From UBA987 sp047620825 (GTDB lineage Bacteria > Bacteroidota > Bacteroidia > NS11-12g > UBA9320), in contig JBLHOC010000003.1 in the NCBI GenBank assembly GCA_047620825.1, forward strand, positions 1-47,541: a stretch of 47,541 nt of DNA. Reading direction: 5' to 3'. How positions within the stretch are numbered: position 1 is the stretch's first letter; the number at the start of each line of letters is the position of its first letter. Below, one piece after another: positions 40,829 through 47,541 of this stretch. Made by a program: the position numbers and the translations under genes. The notes under the pieces are model-generated. The model was not told where the DNA came from, made no database searches, and saw nothing but the letters and a program-made list of their open reading frames with translations.

Positions 40829-42916
40829 TTACCCTAATTCTTCTGCAATCTGTATGGTTTCATACAAGTATATATCCTTTCGTAAAGCGTTGTGCCAGCT
40901 TTTCGCTCTGACTGCCTTTGTGGAATCAGCTTTGAGGACTTTCTTATCGTCTTTTAAGGTTTCAATTTTTAACGCATCAAATGGTTTGAATAGTTTCGCG
41001 TATTCATCTGCGATCACTTTTTTTGCTGCTGTTTCAGCTTGATATGCTGCCAAGTTAAGCGTAAAAATGTGCTTGTCTCTTTGTGCTTTCCACCTAACTG
41101 CGTTTTTGTCTATTTCAATAAAGACAGGGTTTTCTTTAATTCGTTTTGTGCTTGACGAAATAATATCTGTAAAATGAGAAGCACTCGTGCTGTTTACCGT
41201 GTAAGTTGTAGGTTCAATTTTATCCCATTCAAGGCTGTTATCTTGCTCTTTTTCACCAGTTGGAATGTAGGTGTAGTTATCCGGCCAAATGATATCAGGC
41301 GTTACACCTTTTAATTGCGTTGTACTGCCATCTATTCTATAAAACTTTTGAGTTGTGATTTTTAACGCACCCAAGTCAGGATAACCAGTGCCTCTTAATG
41401 TTCTGTTTAGATCAAAAAACTGTTGCACACTTCCTTTTCCATGCGTTGTATGGGAACCTACAATAATACCTCGTCCGTAATCTTGAATGGCTGCCGCTAA
41501 TATTTCGCTTGCAGAAGCACTAAACTCATTGACCATAATAACAACAGGCTTGTCCCATAATATGCCGCCAGCTTCATCTTCCAAAATACGTGGCGGGTAA
41601 TTGCGTGCCTTTACTTGAACAACAGGGCCCTTATCTATAAAGAAACCTACGATCTCTACAACATCTTGAAGAGAACCACCGCCGTTATTTCTTAAATCGA
41701 ATATGAGTGACTTTGCACCATCCTTCATCAATTTTTTTAGTTCTTTTTTAACGTCTTTAGAGCTTGAAGGTCCTCCTTCACCACTAAAGTCAGCATAGAA
41801 GCTTGGTAGGTATAAGTAACCTACTTTTTTATTAGACTCGTCATGCAACATCACAGACTTGGCGTATGTTTCTTCAAGCATAACAATGTCACGGACAATT
41901 GGAATAATCTTAACTGTACCGTCTGGTTTTTTTACTGTAAGGCGCACTTCGGTGCCTTTATCCCCTCGGATTAGTTTAACCGCATCATCAATTCTTGCAT
42001 TGACAATGTCTACAGCTTCACCATCACCTTGAGCTACTTTTAAAATAAGGTCGTTTGCCTTCAGTTCTCCTTGTAATGCAGATGGTGATCCTGGTACAAT
42101 AGAAGTAACACGAATGTATCCGTCTTTTTCTTGTAATTGAGCCCCGATACCTTGAAGCTGACCACTCATTCGAATATCAAAGTTTTCTTTGTCTGCTGGT
42201 GGGAAATACGTTGTATGTGGATCGTATAATGTCGTGATTGCATTCACATATGTCGTTAATCTTTCACGTCGATCTAATTTTTTCAAACGTTCAAACCAAT
42301 CGTTGTGATTCTTTAGTACAGCGGCTCTTGTATCCTTTTCAATCATTTCGAATGATTTGATTTCATCGGTATTGGTAGAATCCGCTTTTTTAGCATTTTC
42401 AATGGATAATGCCGTAGCAACACGTGTCATCACATTGTATTTCAAGTATTTACGCCAGCGCTCTTTCATCTCAGCCTGGTTCGCTGCATAAGGCAAATCC
42501 TCCCCAAACTCAACAGTCTCGTTTTCTGTAAAAACAAAAGGGGTCTCTAAAATACCTCGGTAGTAATCTTGGCATTCTTCAATTCGGTTATTTAACAAAA
42601 CAAGGCTGTTATCAAAAAAGACATAACTACCTGCAATCGTTTGGTCGTCAATTTTTAATCGGTCAACTTCAAGTTGTTTTATATCAGAAGCGAGCAAAAA
42701 CCGTTTGTTGCCATCAATGAAATCTAGGTATTTATCGAAAGCCTTTTCACTTAACGCATCGTTCATTTCAAGTGGTGCGAAATGCATGTAATCCAGATTT
42801 TCCTTAATTACTTTAAGTAACACCTCTTCTCCAGTGTCATTTTGTTTAAGGAGGAAGCCCCAGCTTATTAAAGCAATGGGTACAATCACCATAGATATTT
42901 TTAAAAACTTTCTCAT
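40829..42916 (-). CDS. prc: Tail-specific (carboxy-terminal processing) protease
   Basis: A 695-residue periplasmic protease with the full Tsp/Prc layout: N-terminal signal anchor (about 6-23), helical N-terminal domain (30-235), PDZ domain (about 238-330, MSGQLQGIGAQL), S41 core and C-terminal DUF3340-like domain. In the core, EFSASASEIL contains the catalytic Ser (about 468), and THGKGSVQQ the catalytic Lys (about 494), one residue further away than in E. coli Tsp. It degrades periplasmic proteins from their C termini. The ATG at 42916 is preferred over an in-frame TTG at 42922. Confidence 0.95.
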   Translation of the reverse strand: MRKFLKISMVIVPIALISWGFLLKQNDTGEEVLLKVIKENLDYMHFAPLEMNDALSEKAFDKYLDFIDGNKRFLLASDIKQLEVDRLKIDDQTIAGSYVFFDNSLVLLNNRIEECQDYYRGILETPFVFTENETVEFGEDLPYAANQAEMKERWRKYLKYNVMTRVATALSIENAKKADSTNTDEIKSFEMIEKDTRAAVLKNHNDWFERLKKLDRRERLTTYVNAITTLYDPHTTYFPPADKENFDIRMSGQLQGIGAQLQEKDGYIRVTSIVPGSPSALQGELKANDLILKVAQGDGEAVDIVNARIDDAVKLIRGDKGTEVRLTVKKPDGTVKIIPIVRDIVMLEETYAKSVMLHDESNKKVGYLYLPSFYADFSGEGGPSSSKDVKKELKKLMKDGAKSLIFDLRNNGGGSLQDVVEIVGFFIDKGPVVQVKARNYPPRILEDEAGGILWDKPVVIMVNEFSASASEILAAAIQDYGRGIIVGSHTTHGKGSVQQFFDLNRTLRGTGYPDLGALKITTQKFYRIDGSTTQLKGVTPDIIWPDNYTYIPTGEKEQDNSLEWDKIEPTTYTVNSTSASHFTDIISSSTKRIKENPVFIEIDKNAVRWKAQRDKHIFTLNLAAYQAETAAKKVIADEYAKLFKPFDALKIETLKDDKKVLKADSTKAVRAKSWHNALRKDIYLYETIQIAEELG

Positions 42917-42984
42917 TTCCAATACTTTTTTGTGGTAGCTGGTTGTTACAGCAAATCAAGCAAAATTTATGCTAAACTAAAACG

Positions 42985-43000
42985 AGTCATTTGAATGACT
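42985..43000. repeat. 16-bp near-palindrome between divergent protease genes
   Basis: AGTCATT and AATGACT are exact reverse complements separated by TG. The site lies in the 219-base region between the divergent tail-specific protease (start 42916) and M13 peptidase (start 43136). Symmetric 7-bp half sites with a 2-bp spacer are the form of a dimeric repressor or activator site. No T tract follows. Confidence 0.5.
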
Positions 43001-43135
43001 GCAGAATAAACGTAAGGTAAGGCGAAAACGTGTGCAATATGAAGCTTTTTCGATGTTTTGGGATATTTGAACGATAAAGTTAAGGGGCTCTTTTAAAAGT
43101 ATTTTATTTGTAATTCAATAGTTAAGAAACAGAAG

Positions 43136-45169
43136 ATGAGAAATCTAAAAATTATCGGTATCGCTGCCGTCTTGTTATTAATACTTCAAAGTGTAAGTAA
43201 AGAAAAGCCAACTGGACCAGTGAACCCTGTCGCTTTTGATTTAGGTAATATCAATTCGTCTGCACAACCCTGTGATAACTTTTACTCCTATGCCATCGGA
43301 AATTGGCAGAAACTCAATCCCATTCCCTCAACGGAAGGTCGGTGGATGAGTTTTAATGTCTTAGCAGAAGAAAATCGTGCTAAAATACAAGGCATACTGG
43401 ACAAAGCACTGTTAACTAAAAGCACGCCAAAAGGCAGTGATTTGCAACTGATTAAGGACTTTTATAAATCTGCATTGGACTCTACCAAAAGAAATGAAGG
43501 GTCGTTTGAGGCCTTACAGCCATTGTTGCAGTCCATAGAAGGCATAGGGGATTTACTTGCACTGAACCGAACTTTTGCAAGTCTGCGCAGGTCCAGAGTC
43601 ACTACACCAATTTCACTTCATGTGGGTGTTGACGATGAAAATAGCAATGAGCATATAGTAAGTGCAACTCAGTCGGGCTTAACCTTAGGAGATAAATCTT
43701 ATTACTTAAAAGGAGAAGAAAAATTCGAAGATATACGTGAAAAGTATGTGCGGCACATTCAAGAAATATTTATGTTGGCGGGGGTAGAAGCCGAGAACCC
43801 AGGGCAACGGATATTAGCATTGGAGACCAAGTTGGCGCAAATAAGCTGGGATAGAAAAGATTTAAGAGATGCTGATAAAACATACAATCGAATGCCAGTT
43901 GCGGAATTTGATGATAAGTTACAACACATTGAAATTCAGCAAATACTTGAAGAAATGCAATTGGGTCAAGTAGACGAAATCGTGGTTCGAACTGTAAGTT
44001 ATTATACGGAACTGGATCGATTGATGAATGAAATCTCTTTAGCCGATTGGAAATTGTATTTAAAGTGGCATGTGTTCTCGAGTTTTTCGGCGCACATGAA
44101 TGATGAATTTGAGCAAAAGAGTTTTGAATTTTTTAGTGTCGAAATACAAGGTGTAAAAGAAATGCGTTCGAGAAAAGAACGTGTTTTGAGAACCATCAAT
44201 GGGAATTTATCTGAGCCACTAGGTAAGCTGTTCGTGGAACAGTATTTTCCTAAAGAATCAAAAGTATACATGAGTGAGTTGATTGAAAACCTGAGAGATG
44301 CTTACAAAGAAAGTATCACAGAGTTAACTTGGATGGGTGATGAGACTAAAGAAAAAGCGCATAAAAAATTGGCTTCATTTACATACAAGATTGGCTATCC
44401 AGATGAATGGAAAGATTATTCTAAACTTGATATTTTACCAGATGAATATCTTCAAAACATAATTAACCTGGCCAATTTTAAATACGACAAGATGATTGCC
44501 AAGTTAGGCGAGCCTGTCGATAAAAAAGAGTGGCACATGTCACCTCAAATGGTAAACGCTTATTATAACCGTAGTGGAAACGAAATCGTTTTTCCTGCTG
44601 GGATTTTACAGCCTCCTTTCTTCCACCCGACTTTTGATGATGCCATTAATTATGGTGGAATTGGTGCCGTAATTGGACATGAATTCACTCATGGTTTCGA
44701 CGATCAAGGTGCCAAATACGATTGGGACGGAAATAAAAATGACTGGTGGACAGAAGAGGATAAAGCAAGGTTCAAAGTATTAACGCAAAAATTAGCAGAG
44801 CAATACAGCAGTTATGAAGTATTACCCGGTGAATTTGTCAATGGACAACTGACTTTGGGGGAAAACATCGCAGATTTGGGAGGTTTAACATTGGCCTATA
44901 TGGCTTGTGAAAAGGTGATGAAAACTAAAAAAGATCCTAAGATTGATGGGTTTACTTGGCAACAAAGATTTTTCTTAGGTTGGGCAAATGTGTGGAAAGG
45001 AAACATTACTGACGAAGCACTAAGAAATAGAATATTAACGGACCCTCATTCTCCTGGAGAACAACGCGTAATTGGACCGTTAATTAACCTTCCACAGTTT
45101 GAAGAAGCGTTTAATTGTAAAGGGAGTTCAATGTCAAAGCCCGATGTCGAACGGATAAAAATTTGGTAA
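43136..45169 (+). CDS. M13 family metallopeptidase (neprilysin/PepO-like)
   Basis: A 677-residue zinc endopeptidase with a signal peptide (about 1-20). The N-terminal M13 domain starts at PCDNFYSYAIGNWQ. The catalytic domain has HEFTH at 515-519 (zinc ligands His515 and His519, Glu516 catalytic) and ENIAD at 576-580 (Glu576 ligand, Asp580). NAYYNRSGNEIVFPAGILQPPFF (in two segments around residue 480-500) and the C-terminal DPHSPGEQRVIGPL are characteristic. It cleaves peptides in the periplasm or outside the cell. It is divergent from the tail-specific protease, with a shared palindrome between them. Confidence 0.96.
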   Translation: MRNLKIIGIAAVLLLILQSVSKEKPTGPVNPVAFDLGNINSSAQPCDNFYSYAIGNWQKLNPIPSTEGRWMSFNVLAEENRAKIQGILDKALLTKSTPKGSDLQLIKDFYKSALDSTKRNEGSFEALQPLLQSIEGIGDLLALNRTFASLRRSRVTTPISLHVGVDDENSNEHIVSATQSGLTLGDKSYYLKGEEKFEDIREKYVRHIQEIFMLAGVEAENPGQRILALETKLAQISWDRKDLRDADKTYNRMPVAEFDDKLQHIEIQQILEEMQLGQVDEIVVRTVSYYTELDRLMNEISLADWKLYLKWHVFSSFSAHMNDEFEQKSFEFFSVEIQGVKEMRSRKERVLRTINGNLSEPLGKLFVEQYFPKESKVYMSELIENLRDAYKESITELTWMGDETKEKAHKKLASFTYKIGYPDEWKDYSKLDILPDEYLQNIINLANFKYDKMIAKLGEPVDKKEWHMSPQMVNAYYNRSGNEIVFPAGILQPPFFHPTFDDAINYGGIGAVIGHEFTHGFDDQGAKYDWDGNKNDWWTEEDKARFKVLTQKLAEQYSSYEVLPGEFVNGQLTLGENIADLGGLTLAYMACEKVMKTKKDPKIDGFTWQQRFFLGWANVWKGNITDEALRNRILTDPHSPGEQRVIGPLINLPQFEEAFNCKGSSMSKPDVERIKIW

Positions 45170-45237
45170 GTCACTAAAGTATGTGTAAAATGCTGCTGTG
45201 ACTGCAAGTATTACGCGTCTAACCAGAAAGATAAACC

Positions 45238-45939
45238 ATGGATAAATTACATAGTTCACAGTACAGACTAAGAAAGATTGTTGGAATTTTGGGAATTGCT
45301 TTGCCAATACTCTTGTTGCTGAATCATGACTATTTGCTTTCGTCAATGAGTCACTATTACTATACATCGTCTAGTATATTTTTTATTGGGATTTTAGTCT
45401 CTTTTGGTTTGATTTTATTTACGTATCAAGGGTATCCTTTAGATGAAACGAAAAGGGAATTCTTAAGTGACGAAACCACTACAACCCTTGCTGCTATTTT
45501 CATTTTTATCGCTGTTCTTATTCCAACCGAGTGGGATGGTGCAATGGGTGACATTCATTTTGAAGACAATGCAAATTATCTGTTTGGACATGATAATGGC
45601 ATCAAAGGGGCCGTCCATTTAATAAGCGCAGGCTTGTTCTTAAGCTTATTAGGTTATATGTGTTTTGCTAAATTCACTTTAAGCCAAAATGATCCTCCAA
45701 GCAGAAAGTTATTTTATAAAATCAGTGGTGTAGTTATTTGGAGCAGCCTAGGTCTGTTATTGATTCTTTTTGTTATTGATTCAGCCTTACTAGATGGCAA
45801 TTTGAATTGTTATTTCCCGGGTTATACTTTCTGGTTAGAGTCTATCGCGGTCTGGTCGTTTGGTATCTCTTGGCTTATTAAAGGTAAATTTGATAGAGAC
45901 GTAAATGGTTTATTTAAAAAAGAAAGCGGCATAGAATAG
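45238..45939 (+). CDS. Six-helix membrane protein, DUF998-like
   Basis: A 233-residue protein with about six transmembrane helices: 14-30, 45-65, 83-98, 123-142, 160-180 and 198-214. Conserved-looking features are the SSMSHYYYTSSS turn after helix 1, the YQGYPLDE loop, and HLISAG in helix 4. Proteins of this kind are widespread and annotated DUF998 or hypothetical. No catalytic site is obvious. It follows the M13 peptidase gene by 68 bases with no terminator between them, so they may share a transcript. Confidence 0.78.
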   Translation: MDKLHSSQYRLRKIVGILGIALPILLLLNHDYLLSSMSHYYYTSSSIFFIGILVSFGLILFTYQGYPLDETKREFLSDETTTTLAAIFIFIAVLIPTEWDGAMGDIHFEDNANYLFGHDNGIKGAVHLISAGLFLSLLGYMCFAKFTLSQNDPPSRKLFYKISGVVIWSSLGLLLILFVIDSALLDGNLNCYFPGYTFWLESIAVWSFGISWLIKGKFDRDVNGLFKKESGIE

Positions 45940-46031
45940 CATCTTGGTTGACATACATTTATCTGGATTTTGTTTCAGTTATACTACGGTAAAATAACTT
46001 CAGTCGTGTTCATATCGCGCCAATTTGCAAT

Positions 46032-46039
46032 TACCTTTG
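46032..46039 (+). promoter_or_regulatory. -7 promoter element abutting a start codon
   Basis: TACCTTTG is an exact TAnnTTTG match ending 4 bases before the ATG at 46044. No clear -33 is seen. It predicts a leaderless transcript, with the same box and spacing as at 21659-21666. Confidence 0.5.
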
Positions 46040-46043
46040 CAAT

Positions 46044-47333
46044 ATGATTAGGATTACATTTTTACTACTCTTTGTCTCTCAATTAACATCGGTTTTTGCG
46101 CAAGACACCATTCGGTTCATGCACTATAATTTATTGAATTATAGAAATACAACGAATCAGTGTACAAACAGCACAAATAATCCAGAAACTAAAGAGGGGC
46201 ATTTACAAACCATCGTTAGCCATATAAAACCTGACATTCTAACTGTAAATGAGATGGGCGCACATTGGTTGAATCCCAATAAATTATTGACCAACGCCTT
46301 GAATAAAAATGGTGTTACCCATTACGATCAGGCAGAGTACGCCAACAATAGTTTTAGTGGACTAACCAATATGTTATTTTTCAATTCAGACAAGCTTGAG
46401 ATTCTTAGTCAGGTGGCCCTGTATAAAGACACAAGTGGTCAGGATATGGTTCGTGTGATTGACGTGTATACATTGTTTGTTAAAAACGGAGCGCTTAAAA
46501 CGGGAGATACTACTTTTTTGACTGTTTTTGTGGCACATTTAAAAGCTGGAAGTGGTTCTGACGACAAAGCGAAACGTGCTCAAATGGCTGAAGCAACAAT
46601 GACCTACTTGAAGAACAATCATTTCTCTCATAGTTACTTCTTTGCTGGAGATTTTAACATTCAAACAAATACAGAAGCATGTTACCAAACCATAACAAAG
46701 CATTCGGCAACTACAATAAGATTTTATGACCCGAAAGACGCTCCAGGCAGGTGGAATAATGCGAGTTTATACTCAAATCTACATACGCAAAGTACACATG
46801 ACGGCGATTCTAGAGGAGGGTGTTTCAGTCTTGGCGGTATGGATGATCGATTTGACTTTATTTTATGTGGCAAGGAAGTATTAGACGGGAAGTATGGCGT
46901 AAGTTTTATCTCTGGAACGTATGCGTCTTTTGGTCAAGACAGTCGAAGATTCAATGGGAACATTAAGAACCCTTCAAGTAACATCATTCCTGCTGCGGTT
47001 TCAAATGCATTGTATGAAATGTCGGATCATTTGCCAGTGGTAATGAACGTTGCAGTGAAAGACAACACAGTTAACGTAGATGAAATAGAATCAAACAAAG
47101 CTCAGTTGGTTGTGAATTATGTTGGTGATGAAACCATACAAATATTCTTACCTGCATCTTTTCAATTCGAAGCAGTTTACCTCATTGATAATATGGGTAA
47201 AACTGTGGCTACAATGGGTCAAAACCAATCAAAGCAATGGACAATTACAACCAGTAGTTTGTCAAAAGGGATATACTACATAAAGGCTATGACCACGAAC
47301 GGTACTGCTTTGATGCATAAAGTGAGTTTGTAG
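46044..47333 (+). CDS. T9SS-secreted endonuclease/exonuclease/phosphatase family protein
   Basis: A 429-residue protein with a signal peptide ending VFAQ. The EEP domain spans about 22-340: RFMHYNLLNYRN, a catalytic Glu in VNEMGAH, VAHLKAG, AGDFNIQTN, DDRFDFILCG and MSDHLPVVM. These cover the metal and catalytic residues of the DNase I-like fold. A type A-like T9SS sorting domain (about 355-429, ending LSKGIYYIKAMTTNGTAL and HKVSL) follows. An extracellular nuclease that releases nucleotides from DNA or RNA is likely. Phosphatase activity cannot be excluded. Confidence 0.92.
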   Translation: MIRITFLLLFVSQLTSVFAQDTIRFMHYNLLNYRNTTNQCTNSTNNPETKEGHLQTIVSHIKPDILTVNEMGAHWLNPNKLLTNALNKNGVTHYDQAEYANNSFSGLTNMLFFNSDKLEILSQVALYKDTSGQDMVRVIDVYTLFVKNGALKTGDTTFLTVFVAHLKAGSGSDDKAKRAQMAEATMTYLKNNHFSHSYFFAGDFNIQTNTEACYQTITKHSATTIRFYDPKDAPGRWNNASLYSNLHTQSTHDGDSRGGCFSLGGMDDRFDFILCGKEVLDGKYGVSFISGTYASFGQDSRRFNGNIKNPSSNIIPAAVSNALYEMSDHLPVVMNVAVKDNTVNVDEIESNKAQLVVNYVGDETIQIFLPASFQFEAVYLIDNMGKTVATMGQNQSKQWTITTSSLSKGIYYIKAMTTNGTALMHKVSL

Positions 47334-47339
47334 TCCAAA

Positions 47340-47498
47340 ATGAAGGTCACCAAATATATAAGTCTACTAAGTTTGGTGTTGTCCTTCATGCCAGTCTCTG
47401 CACAATATGATTTCTATAACAAACCTAAATTGGGTCTGCTGAGAAAGTCAGATCAACACGCTATTATTAATTGCACTTCTCGTTTCAAAATGTTTTGA
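47340..47498 (+). CDS. Short secreted peptide or broken gene start at the window edge
   Basis: An ATG 6 bases after the preceding stop opens a 52-codon frame ending in TGA at 47496-47498. It begins with a good signal peptide (KYISLLSLVLSFMPVSAQ), so it is unlikely to be chance. The remaining 34 residues match nothing I know. The region after the stop is open in another frame up to the window end, without a start codon. This may be a genuine small secreted protein or the 5' end of a longer gene truncated by a frameshift. Confidence 0.5.
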   Translation: MKVTKYISLLSLVLSFMPVSAQYDFYNKPKLGLLRKSDQHAIINCTSRFKMF

Positions 47499-47541
47499 GG
47501 TTCGTATTTCGCTTTTAATAATTTATTTAAGGCTAATATTA

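Noticed and set aside
1..47541. tRNA, rRNA, riboswitch, CRISPR, prophage or insertion sequence
   Set aside because: No cloverleaf with a GTTCRA-type loop, no repeated spacer pattern, no transposase or integrase frames and no terminal repeats were found. Gaps between genes are too short for most of these.

Overview
This window is a piece of an AT-rich chromosome from a member of the Bacteroidota, most likely order Flavobacteriales. The evidence is: several proteins with C-terminal type IX secretion (T9SS) type A sorting domains; a gliding-motility ABC transporter (gldA-gldF-gldG); lipoproteins with a Cys-Lys/Asp-Asp-Asp start to the mature chain; a PspC/DUF2851 gene pair; and promoters of the Bacteroidota type (-7 element TAnnTTTG, sometimes with a -33 TTG). 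I cannot fix the family or genus. No rRNA, tRNA, CRISPR array, prophage or insertion sequence was seen. This reads as ordinary chromosomal backbone with some accessory surface and envelope genes.

Layout. 1-42: last codons of a gene that looks T9SS-targeted, then a terminator. 107-1855 (minus): a three-gene Cys/His-rich envelope cluster (small Cys membrane protein, CDACGC barrel protein, His-rich lipoprotein), probably for metal handling. 1964-5171 (plus): a serine-hydrolase lipoprotein, a polytopic membrane protein and an AGMO-like sterol-desaturase-family enzyme. 5142-5756 (minus): a cyclophilin lipoprotein. 5821-11989 (plus): low-molecular-weight phosphatase, PIG-L deacetylase, HD hydrolase, YitT membrane protein and an OmpA-family protein, closed by a strong terminator. 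12029-14609 (minus): a small secreted protein, phosphoglycerate kinase and a second cyclophilin lipoprotein. 14748-16073 (plus): a lipoprotein gene broken by two opposite frameshifts.

16085-28096 (minus) is a long head-to-tail run: a large T9SS repeat protein, gldA, gldF, gldG, a small membrane protein, mutL, two rhomboid proteases, a membrane EEP-family protein and an O-methyltransferase. 28369-31631 (minus): tyrS followed by two flavin-type reductase genes flanking a small membrane protein. 31714-32193 (plus): a GNAT acetyltransferase interrupted by an in-frame TAG. 32183-36610 (minus): an ECF sigma factor, a protein predicted to span both membranes (anti-sigma-like N terminus plus C-terminal barrel) and a T9SS surface protein, all overlapping. 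36750-42916 (minus): PspC, DUF2851, pyrF, a T9SS protein, a tetrapyrrole-methylase-family methyltransferase and a tail-specific protease. 43136-47333 (plus): an M13 metallopeptidase, a polytopic membrane protein and a T9SS-targeted EEP nuclease-like protein.

Two signals stand out. First, at about seven genes the -7 promoter element ends only 3-5 bases before the start codon, which predicts leaderless mRNAs and in several cases also decides the start. Second, the sigma/dual-membrane/T9SS operon resembles the dual-membrane-spanning anti-sigma systems recently described in Bacteroides, here coupled to a secreted surface protein. The only gene-free stretch above 300 bases is 12359-12717. The 28097-28368 gap also shows no gene.
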